This document shows, in pieces, positions 17,479-27,204 of a stretch of 64,000 nt of DNA. Location of the stretch: the NCBI RefSeq assembly GCF_024138395.1, contig NZ_JAMYDU010000009.1:1-64000 (forward strand), read 5' to 3'. The number at the start of each line of letters is the position of its first letter. The stretch's first letter is position 1. A program made the position numbers and the translations under genes. The notes beneath the pieces are model-generated. The model was not told where the DNA came from, did no database searches, and saw nothing but the letters and a program-made list of their open reading frames with translations. The DNA comes from Pseudomonas mandelii (GTDB lineage: Bacteria; Pseudomonadota; Gammaproteobacteria; Pseudomonadales; Pseudomonadaceae).

Positions 17479-17523
17479 CACTTGGTAAAGAGCCACTTGG
17501 TAAAGAGCCACATGGTAAACAGC
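17479..17523. repeat. Three tandem copies of a 15-bp unit
   Basis: CACTTGGTAAAGAGC occurs twice exactly (17479-17508) and a third time with two changes (17509-17523). The repeat lies between fadE and the PA2817-like gene. Confidence 0.85.
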
Positions 17524-17549
17524 CACATGAGGGCACACGGTCCGTCGGA

Positions 17550-19997
17550 TCAGCGGACCATGCCTTCTGTCAGTACCAGCTCCTGTTTGTCGAAATCATC
17601 GACATCGATCACCTTGCGTCGCGCCACTTCTGCTTCACGCAAGCTCTGGGCCTCAACCGGTTGCAAGACGCCAGCCTCCAGGGCGGCGTCGATGGCAGTT
17701 TCTCCGACAGTGGGTTTGACCTGACGACTTTTCAGCGCCGTATTGAGTTTTTTCTGTAGTGGTTTGGCGGCGTTCAACAAGTCGCAGGCGTGCTGCAGGG
17801 CGCCGACCGAATCCTCTGGCGATTGTGGGCGATAGCAACCGCCCAGTAACTCCTCCAGCGTTGGATCGCCCTTGGGACGACCGATGACGGCTGCGACGCT
17901 GGCCGCCAGTTTGTCCGATGGGCCTCTGTGGCGACGACCGAATGGAAACACCAACACCCGCAACACGCATCCGAGTACCTTGTTCGGGAAGTTGGTCAGC
18001 AGTTCGTCCAGCGCACGTTCGGACTGGCCGAGGCTCTCCTCCATGGCCCAGGCGAACAGTGGGTGCATATGCTCGGGCGAGTCGAGATCGTGATAACGCT
18101 TGAGTGCGCCGGAGGCTAGATACAGGTAGCTGAGCACATCACCCAAACGCGCGGACAACCGTTCGCGGCGCTTTAGATCGCCGCCCAACAGCATCATGCT
18201 CTGGTCGGCCAGCATGGCAAAGGCTGCGGCCTGACGGTTGAGGGCGCGAAAATAGCCTTGGCTGAGCCTGTCCCCGGGCATGTGTTCGAAATGCCCGAGG
18301 CCGAGGTTCAGCACCAGCGTGCTGGCGGCGTTGCACACGGCAAAACCAATGTGGTCGAGCAGCAATGCATCGAACTCGATCAGTGCCTGTTGTTTGTCTT
18401 CGCGGTGGGCGAGGGCCATTTCCTTGAGGACGAACGGATGGCAGCGAATAGCGCCCTGGCCGAAGATCATCAAGTTGCGTGTGAGGATGTTCGCACCTTC
18501 GACCGTGACGGAAATGGGCGCACCTTGCCAGCTACGCGCCAAGTAGTTGTTCGGGCCCATGATGATGGCCCTGCCGCCGTGAACATCCATGGCGTGGCTG
18601 ATGCATTCGCGGCCGCGTTCGGAGAGGTGGTATTTGATAATGGCCGACGGTACCGATGGTTTTTCGCCGAGATCGACCGCGTTGGCGGTAAGCATCCGTG
18701 CGCTGTCCATCAGCCAGGTGCTGCCGCCGATCCGCGCCAGTGCTTCCTGAATCCCTTCGAAGGCTGACAGCGGTGCATTGAATTGTTCGCGAACCTGCGC
18801 GTATTGGCCTGTCACCAGGCTGGTGAACTTGCCCGCAGCGGTACCGATGGCAGGTAGCGAAATGGAACGCCCGACCGACAGGCAATTCATCAGCATCATC
18901 CAGCCTTCGCCGAGCATCTCTTGACCGCCGATGATGAATTCCAGCGGTACAAACACATCCTTGCCGGAGTTCGGGCCGTTCATGAATGAGGCGCCCAGCG
19001 GCAGGTGACGGCGACCGATTTCTACGCCGGGGGTCTGGCTCGGAATCAAGGCGAGACTGATCCCCAGGTCGACTTTGTCGCCCAGCAGATGGTCCGGGTC
19101 ATAGGCCTTGAACGCCAGACCGATCAAGGTCGCCACCGGGCCGAGGGTGATGTAGCGTTTTTCCCAGTTCAGACGCAGGCCGAGGGTTTCCTTGCCTTCC
19201 CATTCACCTTTGCAAATCACCCCGGTGTCGGTCATGCCGCCGACGTTGGAGCCCGCCATCGGACCCGTCAGGGCAAAGCAGGGGATATCGTCGCCGCGGG
19301 CCAGCCGTGGCAGGTAATGATTGCGTTGTTCGTCGGTGCCGTAATGCAGCAGCAGCTCCGCCGGGCCGAGGGAATTGGGCACCATGACGGTCGACGCCAG
19401 GTCGCCGCTGCGGGTGGCCAGTTTCATCGCCACTTGGGAGTGGGCATAGGCCGAGAAGCCTTTGCCACCGTACTCTTTGGGGATGATCAGGGCAAAAAAG
19501 CCATGTTGTTTGATGTGATCCCAAGCCTGGGGCGGCAGATCCAGCAACTGGCCGATCTGCCAATCGCTGACCATGGCGCAGAGCTCTTCGGTTGGGCCAT
19601 CGATAAATGCTTGTTCCTCTTCGCTCAGTTGCGCCTTTGGATAGGACAGCAGCTTGTTCCAGTCCGGGCGACCGCTGAACAGCTCGCCGTCCCACCAGAC
19701 CGTGCCCGCTTCGATGGCTTCACGCTCGGTTTGCGACATCGGTGGCAAGTTTTTTTGAAACCAGCTGAACATCGGGGCCGTGAAGAGTTTTCGGCGCAGA
19801 TCCGGCAGCAACAGGAAAGCGGCCACGGCTGCGAGCATCACCCAGAAAATCAGCATTAGCCAGACGGGGGCATGGCTGAAGATGCCCATCGCCAGCAGAT
19901 AGACAGCGATGATGCCCAAGGCGGGCAGAGGCGCAGTGCGGCGATGTGCCAGGTAGGCAATCCCGACCACCAGAACCAGTATCCACAACAGCAACAT
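17550..19997 (-). CDS. fadE: Acyl-CoA dehydrogenase FadE
   Basis: 815 aa, the length of E. coli-type FadE. Two hydrophobic N-terminal segments (about residues 3-18 and 25-60) indicate membrane attachment. The acyl-CoA dehydrogenase core spans about 120-520, with FALTGPMAGSNVGG, DVHGGRAIIMGPNN and TVEGANILTRNLMIFGQGA. The FadE-specific C-terminal domain follows. It carries out the first step of fatty-acid beta-oxidation using FAD. ATG 19997 is chosen because GGAG lies about eight bases upstream; the alternative is a TTG two codons earlier. Confidence 0.95.
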   Translation of the reverse strand: MLLLWILVLVVGIAYLAHRRTAPLPALGIIAVYLLAMGIFSHAPVWLMLIFWVMLAAVAAFLLLPDLRRKLFTAPMFSWFQKNLPPMSQTEREAIEAGTVWWDGELFSGRPDWNKLLSYPKAQLSEEEQAFIDGPTEELCAMVSDWQIGQLLDLPPQAWDHIKQHGFFALIIPKEYGGKGFSAYAHSQVAMKLATRSGDLASTVMVPNSLGPAELLLHYGTDEQRNHYLPRLARGDDIPCFALTGPMAGSNVGGMTDTGVICKGEWEGKETLGLRLNWEKRYITLGPVATLIGLAFKAYDPDHLLGDKVDLGISLALIPSQTPGVEIGRRHLPLGASFMNGPNSGKDVFVPLEFIIGGQEMLGEGWMMLMNCLSVGRSISLPAIGTAAGKFTSLVTGQYAQVREQFNAPLSAFEGIQEALARIGGSTWLMDSARMLTANAVDLGEKPSVPSAIIKYHLSERGRECISHAMDVHGGRAIIMGPNNYLARSWQGAPISVTVEGANILTRNLMIFGQGAIRCHPFVLKEMALAHREDKQQALIEFDALLLDHIGFAVCNAASTLVLNLGLGHFEHMPGDRLSQGYFRALNRQAAAFAMLADQSMMLLGGDLKRRERLSARLGDVLSYLYLASGALKRYHDLDSPEHMHPLFAWAMEESLGQSERALDELLTNFPNKVLGCVLRVLVFPFGRRHRGPSDKLAASVAAVIGRPKGDPTLEELLGGCYRPQSPEDSVGALQHACDLLNAAKPLQKKLNTALKSRQVKPTVGETAIDAALEAGVLQPVEAQSLREAEVARRKVIDVDDFDKQELVLTEGMVR

Positions 19998-20245
19998 ATT
20001 CAATTCTCCATGAAGCCAAGGGCAAAACCACTTTCAGAGCTTAGACGGCATCCATAAAAGTGGAGGTCAGAGCGATAGGTCTGAGTTTGTAGGAAGCAAC
20101 GGCTGAAACTTGTCAGTTATTTCGAGGGCAGACGGTTAACCGCTGTTATCGACAGGGCGGCAAACGCTGATATTTGGCCGAAACGTCGTTATCTCTGTGC
20201 TGAAGGTGTCGCTAGACTCGTGGCTTCCCCCAGGAGATTGTTCCC

Positions 20246-20905
20246 ATGCACGCATGTCTGAGCCCCGGCCGCTTCATCGATAGTGATCACCCCTCGGTGG
20301 TGGAGTTCGCGGAAAAACATCGTGGCGTCGGGCGCGATCCGCTTGAACAGGCGATCAATCTCTATTACGCGGTGCGCGAGGCCGTGCGCTACAACCCTTA
20401 CACCTTCAGCCGCGATCCAGAGACCTTGCGCGGCAGCTATGCGCTGGCGGCAGGGGAGAGTTATTGCGTGCCCAAAGCCACGCTGCTGGCCGGTGCGGCC
20501 AGGCATTGCGGGATCCCGGCGCGTATCGGTCTGGCAGATGTGCGCAATCACCTGTCGACGCCGCGTCTGCTCGAATTGCTCAAGAGCGATGTGTTCGCCA
20601 TGCACGGCTACACCGAGTTGTACCTGAACGATCGCTGGGTCAAAGCCACCCCGGCTTTCAATCAACAACTCTGCGAACTGTTCAATGTCGCGCCGCTGGA
20701 ATTCGACGGGATCAACGACAGCGTGTTCCATCCCTTCAACCGTGACGGCGAGCAGTTAATGGAATACCTGATCGATCACGGCCAGTTCACCGATGTGCCT
20801 GAAGCGTTCTTTTTCGAACACCTGGAAAAGTGCTATCCGCATCTGTTCGACAAGCAACTGCCGGTGTTGCTGGGTGACATGCAGAGCGATTTGAGTCGCG
20901 CCTGA
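20246..20905 (+). CDS. Transglutaminase-like cysteine protease-fold protein
   Basis: 219 aa. The core has SYCVPKATLLAGAARHCGIPAR with the nucleophile Cys near residue 76, HGYTELYL with the His near residue 119 and WVKATPAFN with the third position near 135. This is the bacterial transglutaminase-like pattern. The ATG has AGGAG about 10 bases upstream. Divergent from fadE across 250 bases. Substrate unknown. Confidence 0.85.
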   Translation: MHACLSPGRFIDSDHPSVVEFAEKHRGVGRDPLEQAINLYYAVREAVRYNPYTFSRDPETLRGSYALAAGESYCVPKATLLAGAARHCGIPARIGLADVRNHLSTPRLLELLKSDVFAMHGYTELYLNDRWVKATPAFNQQLCELFNVAPLEFDGINDSVFHPFNRDGEQLMEYLIDHGQFTDVPEAFFFEHLEKCYPHLFDKQLPVLLGDMQSDLSRA

Positions 20906-20948
20906 TCCGGCGTATGCTGCCTGCGCATTCATCCAAAAAGGGGCGGTC

Positions 20949-21572
20949 ATGCTGAAGATCTGGGGTCGGAAAAATTCGTCGAATGTCAGGAAGCCATTGT
21001 GGGCAGCCGAAGAACTGGGCCTGACCTATGAAGCCATCGATGCCGGCGGCGCCTTTGGCGTGGTCGACACGCCCGAGTACCGCGCGATGAATCCCAACGG
21101 CCGCGTGCCGGTGATCGAAGACGACGGTTTCGTGCTGTGGGAATCCAACACCATCGTCCGTTATCTGATGGCCCGTCATGCCAGCGATACGGCGTGGTAT
21201 CCGACAGATCTGCAGGCCCGAGCTTCCGCCGAAAAGTGGATGGACTGGACCACCTCAAGTTTTGCCGCCCCGTTTCGCACGGTGTTCTGGGGCGTACTGC
21301 GCACCCCGGCAGACCAGCAGGATTGGCCGGCCATCAAGGCCGCGATCAAGGAGTGCGACGATCTGCTGTCGATGGTCGATCAAGCGCTGGCGGCTAAACC
21401 GTACCTGTCGGGCGATGAGATCGGCATGGGCGACATTCCCTTGGGCAGTTTCATTTATGCCTGGTTCGAGATGCCGATCGAGCGTGCGCCGCAGCCTCAT
21501 CTCCAGGCCTGGTATGCGCGATTGAAACAGCGTCCGGCCTATCAGAAGGCGGTCATGACCGCGTTGACTTAA
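20949..21572 (+). CDS. Glutathione S-transferase family protein
   Basis: 207 aa. A thioredoxin-like N-terminal domain (MLKIWGRKNSSNVRKPLWA; NPNGRVPVIEDDGFVLWESNTIVRYL with the conserved cis-Pro and Glu-Ser) precedes an alpha-helical C-terminal domain (LSGDEIGMGDIPLGSFIYAW). An excellent AAAGGGG ribosome site lies upstream. It follows the transglutaminase-like gene by 43 bases. Substrate unknown. Confidence 0.92.
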   Translation: MLKIWGRKNSSNVRKPLWAAEELGLTYEAIDAGGAFGVVDTPEYRAMNPNGRVPVIEDDGFVLWESNTIVRYLMARHASDTAWYPTDLQARASAEKWMDWTTSSFAAPFRTVFWGVLRTPADQQDWPAIKAAIKECDDLLSMVDQALAAKPYLSGDEIGMGDIPLGSFIYAWFEMPIERAPQPHLQAWYARLKQRPAYQKAVMTALT

Positions 21573-21705
21573 TACTCACTATCGACACGCTTGACTGTAC
21601 TTGTGCGGCAGCGACAAGCACCATTGCGCTCGTGCGCCGCGGTTGCATTGCTCGCCGCCTGCCCTTATTTATTCCTTTCTTCCCTTCTTGGTGCGTAAAT
21701 CCGAT

Positions 21706-22638
21706 ATGAGTTCCGCTCTGTCCATCCGGCAGCTAACCAAAACCTACGGCAACGGTTTCCAGGCCTTGAGTGGTATCGATCTGGATGTCGCCGAAGGTGA
21801 CTTTTTCGCCTTGCTCGGCCCTAACGGCGCCGGCAAATCCACAACTATCGGCATTCTCTCGACCCTGGTGAACAAGACCAGCGGAACGGTGAATATCTTC
21901 GGTCATGACTTGGACAAGAATCCTGCGCAGCTCAAGCGCTCCATCGGCGTGGTGCCCCAGGAATTCAACTTCAACCAGTTCGAAAAAACCTTCGACATCG
22001 TCGTGACCCAGGCCGGTTACTACGGCATTCCGCCGAAAATCGCCAAGGAACGCGCCGAGCAGTACCTGACCCAACTGGGCCTGTGGGACAAGCGCGATGT
22101 GCCGTCGCGCTCCCTGTCCGGCGGCATGAAGCGCCGACTGATGATCGCCCGTGCGCTGGTTCACGAACCGCGCCTGCTGATCCTCGACGAACCGACGGCG
22201 GGGGTGGACATCGAATTGCGTCGTTCGATGTGGACATTCCTCACCGAACTGAACAAGAAAGGCATCACCATCATCCTCACCACCCACTACCTGGAAGAGG
22301 CTGAGCAGTTGTGCCGCAACATCGGCATCATCGACCACGGCACCATTGTCGAGAACACCAGCATGAAGCAGTTGCTCAGCCAATTGCATGTCGAAACCTT
22401 CCTGCTGGACATGAAGAACACTTTGCAGGTGGCACCGCAGTTGCTCGGTTACCCGGCCAGACTGATCGACAGTCACACCCTGGAAGTCCAGGTCGACAAG
22501 GCCATGGGCATTACCGCGCTGTTTACCCAATTGGCGCAGCAGAACATCGAAGTGTTGAGTCTGCGTAACAAAACCAATCGCCTCGAGGAGTTGTTCGTGT
22601 CCCTGGTGGAGAAGAATCTGTCGAAGGTGGCGGTATGA
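21706..22638 (+). CDS. ABC transporter ATP-binding protein (ABC-2 type exporter)
   Basis: 310 aa. Walker A GPNGAGKST, signature LSGGMKRRLMIARAL, Walker B LLILDEPTAG and the H-loop LTTHYLEEAEQ are all present. The start ATG at 21706 (MSSALSIRQLTKTYG) begins the typical domain; the ribosome site is weak. The stop overlaps the permease start by four bases. With the permease it forms a NodI/DrrA-like exporter; the cargo is unknown. Confidence 0.93.
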   Translation: MSSALSIRQLTKTYGNGFQALSGIDLDVAEGDFFALLGPNGAGKSTTIGILSTLVNKTSGTVNIFGHDLDKNPAQLKRSIGVVPQEFNFNQFEKTFDIVVTQAGYYGIPPKIAKERAEQYLTQLGLWDKRDVPSRSLSGGMKRRLMIARALVHEPRLLILDEPTAGVDIELRRSMWTFLTELNKKGITIILTTHYLEEAEQLCRNIGIIDHGTIVENTSMKQLLSQLHVETFLLDMKNTLQVAPQLLGYPARLIDSHTLEVQVDKAMGITALFTQLAQQNIEVLSLRNKTNRLEELFVSLVEKNLSKVAV

Positions 22639-23414
22639 GTTCCGAGCTGCAACCCAACCTCGTTGCCCTCAATACCATTGTCTATCGTGAGGTCAAGCGC
22701 TTCACCCGGATCTGGCCACAGACCTTGCTGCCGCCGGCAATCACCATGGTTCTGTACTTCGTGATCTTCGGCAACCTGATCGGCCGGCAGATCGGCGACA
22801 TGGGTGGTTTCACCTACATGGAGTACATCGTGCCGGGGCTGATCATGATGTCGGTGATCACCAACTCCTACGGCAATGTGGTGTCGAGTTTCTTTGGTAG
22901 CAAATTCCAGCGCTCCATCGAAGAGTTGATGGTGTCGCCGGTGTCGCCCCATACGATTCTGATCGGCTACACCTTGGGCGGCGTGCTGCGCGGGTTGATG
23001 GTCGGGATCATCGTGACCCTGCTGTCGCTGTTCTTCACTCAATTGCAGGTGCATCACCTGGGCGTGACCGTTCTGGTGGTGGTGCTGACGGCGACGATCT
23101 TCTCGCTGCTGGGTTTCATCAACGCGGTATTTGCGCGCAACTTCGATGATATCTCGATCATCCCGACGTTTGTGCTGACGCCGTTGACCTACTTGGGCGG
23201 GGTGTTCTATTCGATCAGTTTGCTGCCACCGTTTTGGCAGACTGTGTCGCTGGCCAACCCGGTGCTGCACATGGTCAACGCTTTCCGTTACGGCATTCTC
23301 GGTGTGTCGGATATCAAGATCAGTATTGCGATTACCTTCATGCTGGTGGCGACTGTTGTGCTGTATATCGGTTGTGCGCGGTTGCTGGTGAGTGGGCGCG
23401 GGATGCGTACCTAA
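22635..23414 (+). CDS. ABC-2 type transporter permease
   Basis: 259 aa with six predicted membrane segments. Typical ABC-2 membrane features include IGRQIGDMGGFTYMEYIVPGL and the C-terminal LTYLGGVFYSISLLPPFWQ, resembling NodJ/YadH-type permeases. It is translationally coupled to the ATPase gene. Confidence 0.93.
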   Translation: MSSELQPNLVALNTIVYREVKRFTRIWPQTLLPPAITMVLYFVIFGNLIGRQIGDMGGFTYMEYIVPGLIMMSVITNSYGNVVSSFFGSKFQRSIEELMVSPVSPHTILIGYTLGGVLRGLMVGIIVTLLSLFFTQLQVHHLGVTVLVVVLTATIFSLLGFINAVFARNFDDISIIPTFVLTPLTYLGGVFYSISLLPPFWQTVSLANPVLHMVNAFRYGILGVSDIKISIAITFMLVATVVLYIGCARLLVSGRGMRT

Positions 23415-23432
23415 GGAAGACCGAGTCGCCTT

Positions 23433-23527
23433 CATCGCGGGCAAGCCCGCTCCCACAGTGAATTGGCGTTGGCCACATATTTTGTGATCAACACAGAACC
23501 CATGTGGGAGCGGGCTTGCCCGCGATG
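23433..23527. repeat. REPIN, GCGGGCAAGCCCGCTCCCACA class
   Basis: The arms are perfect 25-base inverted copies at 23433-23457 and 23503-23527, with a spacer of about 45 bases. It lies between the ABC permease gene and the convergent DUF2062 gene. Confidence 0.92.
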
Positions 23528-23546
23528 GCGTCAGCCCAGACACCGC

Positions 23547-23580
23547 AAAAAAAACGGCCTCCACATTGGAGGCCGTTTTA
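23547..23580 (-). terminator. Intrinsic terminator of the DUF2062 gene
   Basis: AAAACGGCCTCC pairs with GGAGGCCGTTTT. On the minus strand the hairpin is followed by eight T. Confidence 0.85.
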
Positions 23581-23585
23581 CATTC

Positions 23586-24101
23586 TCACATTCGACTTTT
23601 CTTGCGCCGTTTCCACTGCCGACTCACCCACCAGCGCCAATACATCATCACCAGGCAATAGGCGAGGGCACCCAGCACCAGCCCCATGACCACCGATCCG
23701 AGCAAAAACGGTTGCCACAGCGTCGAGAGTTCCCCGCTGATCCATTCCCAAGTGAGTTCATTCGGCAGGCTGCGGGCGGGAACATCCATCAACCAGGCGC
23801 CGGTCTGGTAAGTGCAGAAGAACACCGCCGGCATGGTGATCGGGTTAGTCAACCAGACCAGGCTGACGGCAATCGGCAAGTTCCCCCGCGCGATGATGGC
23901 CAGGAACGCCGCCACCAGCATCTGCAATGGAATCGGCAGGAACGCCGCGAACAGTCCGACCGCCATCGCCCGCGCGACGGAGTGGCGATTGAGGTGCCAG
24001 AGGTTCGGGTCATGCAGCAGAGTGCCGAGAAAGCGTAAGGATTTGTGTTCCCTGATGCTGGTCGGGTCTGGCATGTAACGTTTGAATAAGCGCCGGGGCA
24101 T
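23586..24101 (-). CDS. DUF2062 membrane protein
   Basis: 171 aa. The start at 24101 (MPRRLFKRYMPDPTSIREHK) matches the usual N-terminus of this family; the longer frame does not. HLNRHSVARAMAVGLFAAFLPIP and WLTNPITMPAVFF are typical of DUF2062, with three or four membrane segments and a strongly basic C-terminus. Function unknown. Divergent from comEC. Confidence 0.9.
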   Translation of the reverse strand: MPRRLFKRYMPDPTSIREHKSLRFLGTLLHDPNLWHLNRHSVARAMAVGLFAAFLPIPLQMLVAAFLAIIARGNLPIAVSLVWLTNPITMPAVFFCTYQTGAWLMDVPARSLPNELTWEWISGELSTLWQPFLLGSVVMGLVLGALAYCLVMMYWRWWVSRQWKRRKKSRM

Positions 24102-24236
24102 AAGGCTTCTCGGTCGGTTCAGGCGGCAAGTATGTCTGGATTCTACGAACCGCCCATTCAGACTTTGTGACAATTGATAACGACGGACGTGCGGCGGACC
24201 AGCTAAGCCTAGTCGGGGACTCTCAAGGACGGGCTT

Positions 24237-26471
24237 ATGCGCACAGGGATGATGGCGCTGGCGTTGGGTCTGCTGGCCTTGCGTTTTTTACCAGTATTAC
24301 CGCCGGCGGGGTTGTGGCTGTTATTGCCGGTAGTGGGATTGATGTTGCTGCCGTTTCGCACCTTTCCGGTGGCATTTTTGCTGTTCGGTTTCAGTTGGGC
24401 GGGCGCGAATGCACAGTGGGCACTGGATGATCGCCTGGCGCTGAATCTCGATGGTGAGACGCGTTGGATCGAAGGTCGTGTGACCGGATTGCCGCAGCAG
24501 GCCGACGGCGTGGTGCGTTTCGAGCTGACGGATAGTCAGTCGCGTCGCGCCAAGCTGCCTGAGCACTTGCGCCTGGCCTGGTATGGCGGGCCTCCCGTCA
24601 ACAGCGGCGAATATTGGCGGCTGGCCGTCAAATTGAAGCGTCCTGCCGGGTTGCTTAACCCGCATGCGTTCGACTACGACGCTTGGTTACTGGCCCGGCA
24701 CATCGGCGCCACCGGGACCGTCAAAGATGGCCAGCGACTGATGGAGGCGCAGTGGGCCTGGCGTGACGGCATCCGTCAGCGTTTGCAGGCCGTGGATGCC
24801 CAAGGGCGAACGGGCGCGCTGACGGCGTTGGTGCTGGGGGATGGCGCCGGGCTAAGTCGTGAGGACTGGCAGGTGCTGCAAGACACCGGCACCATGCATC
24901 TGTTGGTGATTTCCGGGCAGCACATCGGCTTGCTGGCGGGAGTGGTGTATCTGCTGATTACCGGATTGGCTCGTTATGGTGTGTGGCCCACGCGCTTGCC
25001 GTGGCTGCCATGGGCGTGCGGGCTGGCGTTCGCGGCGGCGCTCGGTTATGGGTTGCTGGCCGGCTTCGAGGTGCCGGTGCGGCGGGCCTGCCTGATGATC
25101 GGTCTGGTGCTGGTGTGGCGATTAAAGTTTCTTCACCTCGGCGCATGGTGGCCGCTGTTGCTGGCGCTTGACGGTGTTTTGCTGCTGGACCCGCTGGCGA
25201 GCCTGCAACCGGGTTTCTGGTTGTCCTTTGCGGCGGTGGCGGTGCTGATTTTCACCTTTGGCGGGCGATTGGGTCCGTGGCGCTGGTGGCAAACCTGGAC
25301 TCGCGCCCAATGGCTGATCGCGATCGGTCTGTGCCCGCTGCTGTTGGTGCTGGGGTTGCCGATCAGTCTCAGCGGGCCGCTGGCCAATTTGCTGGCGGTG
25401 CCCTGGGTCAGTCTGGTGATCCTGCCGCCGGCCTTGCTTGGGACGATGTTGCTGCCCGTTCCTTATGTGGGCGAAGGATTGCTGTGGTTGGCCGGCGGTT
25501 TGATCGATCTGTTGTTCAAGGGGTTGGCGTTGATCTCCGGGCAGTTGCCCGCGTGGGTGCCGGTGGCGGTCCCGTTGTGGGTATGGGCGCTCGGCACGCT
25601 GGGCGCTTGTTTGCTGCTGTTGCCGCGAGGCGTGCCGTTGCGCCCGTTGGGCTGGCCGATGTTGCTGTTACTGGTTTTTCCGCCCCGGCATACATTGCCT
25701 GAAGGCATGGCCGAGGTTTGGCAGCTGGATGTCGGTCAGGGTTTGGCGATCCTGGTGCGTACCCGCCATCACACCTTGCTGTATGACGCCGGGCCACGGT
25801 TCGGCGATATCGACCTGGGTGAGCGGGTGGTGCTGCCGTCATTGCGCAAACTGGGGGTGAACGGCCTCGACCTGATGCTGATCAGCCATGCAGATGCCGA
25901 TCACGCCGGTGGTGCGCGAGCCATTGCCAATGGAATACCGGTGAAGCAAGTACTGAGTGGCGATCATTTGGCCCTGCCAGACGAATTGCATGCCGAGGGC
26001 TGCGAGAGCGGTCAGCAATGGACTTGGGACGCGGTGAAGTTTCAGCTCTGGCAGTGGCCGTCTGCCAGCGACCGCAATCAGAAATCCTGCGTGTTGCAGA
26101 TCGAAGCCAACGGCGAGCGGTTGCTGCTGACCGGCGACATCGACGCCGAAGCCGAGCGGGCGCTGCTCGACGGTCCATTGGCGGTGCCGACGGATTGGTT
26201 GCAGGCCCCGCACCATGGCAGTCGCAGTTCGTCTTCGATGGCGTTGCTCAGCGCCTTGCAACCCAAAGCGGTGCTGATCTCCCGGGGTAACGGCAATTCT
26301 TTCGGCCATCCCCATCCCACGGTTGTGGCGCGGTATCAAAAGCGCGGTGTGGCAATCTACGACAGCGCCGAGCAAGGTGCCATTCGTCTGCAACTGGGAC
26401 GCTTCAAGCCGCCGTGGACGATGCTTCAAGAACGGCGCTTCTGGCGCGATCCGCCACTATCCAGCCAGTAA
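24237..26471 (+). CDS. comEC: ComEC/Rec2 DNA-uptake channel protein
   Basis: 744 aa. An N-terminal membrane and DUF4131 region comes first, then the competence domain with VLGDGAGLSREDWQVLQDTG and LLVISGQHIGLLAG. A C-terminal metallo-beta-lactamase domain has ISHADADHAGGARAI, the HxDxDHxG motif, and LLTGDID, HHGSRSSSS. In transformable bacteria the protein carries single-stranded DNA across the inner membrane. An AAGGAC site lies seven bases before the ATG. The position upstream of exbB-exbD-lpxK is conserved in Pseudomonas. Confidence 0.93.
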   Translation: MRTGMMALALGLLALRFLPVLPPAGLWLLLPVVGLMLLPFRTFPVAFLLFGFSWAGANAQWALDDRLALNLDGETRWIEGRVTGLPQQADGVVRFELTDSQSRRAKLPEHLRLAWYGGPPVNSGEYWRLAVKLKRPAGLLNPHAFDYDAWLLARHIGATGTVKDGQRLMEAQWAWRDGIRQRLQAVDAQGRTGALTALVLGDGAGLSREDWQVLQDTGTMHLLVISGQHIGLLAGVVYLLITGLARYGVWPTRLPWLPWACGLAFAAALGYGLLAGFEVPVRRACLMIGLVLVWRLKFLHLGAWWPLLLALDGVLLLDPLASLQPGFWLSFAAVAVLIFTFGGRLGPWRWWQTWTRAQWLIAIGLCPLLLVLGLPISLSGPLANLLAVPWVSLVILPPALLGTMLLPVPYVGEGLLWLAGGLIDLLFKGLALISGQLPAWVPVAVPLWVWALGTLGACLLLLPRGVPLRPLGWPMLLLLVFPPRHTLPEGMAEVWQLDVGQGLAILVRTRHHTLLYDAGPRFGDIDLGERVVLPSLRKLGVNGLDLMLISHADADHAGGARAIANGIPVKQVLSGDHLALPDELHAEGCESGQQWTWDAVKFQLWQWPSASDRNQKSCVLQIEANGERLLLTGDIDAEAERALLDGPLAVPTDWLQAPHHGSRSSSSMALLSALQPKAVLISRGNGNSFGHPHPTVVARYQKRGVAIYDSAEQGAIRLQLGRFKPPWTMLQERRFWRDPPLSSQ

Positions 26472-26568
26472 CCCGAACTATCGAAGCCCGACCGGATGCG
26501 ACATCGCGGTCTTCGGTGCGTCCACCCCCTATGTTAGAGTGGCGCACTTTTTCGAGGGGACTGTCACT

Positions 26569-27204
26569 GTGTGGGAATTGGTCAAATCCGGCGGCTGGAT
26601 GATGCTGCCGATCATTCTGAGTTCCATCGCGGCCATGGCGATCGTCGCCGAGCGTCTGTGGACCCTGCGTGCCAGCCGCGTGACCCCGGAGTATTTGCTC
26701 GGGCAGGTCTGGGTCTGGATCAAGGACAAACAACTCAATAAAGAAAAGCTCAAGGAACTGCGCGCCAACTCTCCGTTGGGCGAGATCCTGGCCGCTGGTC
26801 TGGCGAACTCCAGGCATGGTCGCGAGATCATGAAAGAGTGCATCGAAGAAGCCGCTGCGCGGGTGATTCACGAGCTCGAACGCTACATCAACGCCCTCGG
26901 CACCATCGCCGCCATGGCCCCGCTGCTGGGTCTGCTGGGGACGGTGCTGGGCATGATCGATATTTTCAGTGCATTCATGGGCACGGGCATGGGCACCAAC
27001 GCCTCAGTGCTGGCCGGCGGTATTTCCAAAGCGCTGATCACCACCGCCGCAGGCCTGATGGTCGGTATTCCGGCCGTGTTCTTCCACCGCTTCCTGCAAC
27101 GCCGCATAGATGAACTGGTGGTGGGCATGGAGCAGGAAGCGATCAAGCTGGTCGAGGTAGTGCAGGGTGACCGCGACGTGGATCTGGCTGAGGGCAAAGC
27201 GTGA
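26569..27204 (+). CDS. MotA/TolQ/ExbB proton-channel family protein
   Basis: 211 aa. GTG at 26569 is chosen because GAGGGGA precedes it by eight bases and translation then starts VWELVKSGGW, a typical start of this family. There are three membrane segments (about residues 12-30, 110-135 and 150-175). The pore segments have GTIAAMAPLLGLLGTVLGMI and ITTAAGLMVGIPAVFFH. It works with the following ExbD/TolR-like protein (four-base overlap). Its partner and cargo here are not known. Confidence 0.92.
   Translation: MWELVKSGGWMMLPIILSSIAAMAIVAERLWTLRASRVTPEYLLGQVWVWIKDKQLNKEKLKELRANSPLGEILAAGLANSRHGREIMKECIEEAAARVIHELERYINALGTIAAMAPLLGLLGTVLGMIDIFSAFMGTGMGTNASVLAGGISKALITTAAGLMVGIPAVFFHRFLQRRIDELVVGMEQEAIKLVEVVQGDRDVDLAEGKA

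Noticed and set aside
17479-17523. CRISPR-like array
   Set aside because: The repeat is contiguous without spacers, only 15 bases long and with three copies. No cas gene was seen anywhere in the window.
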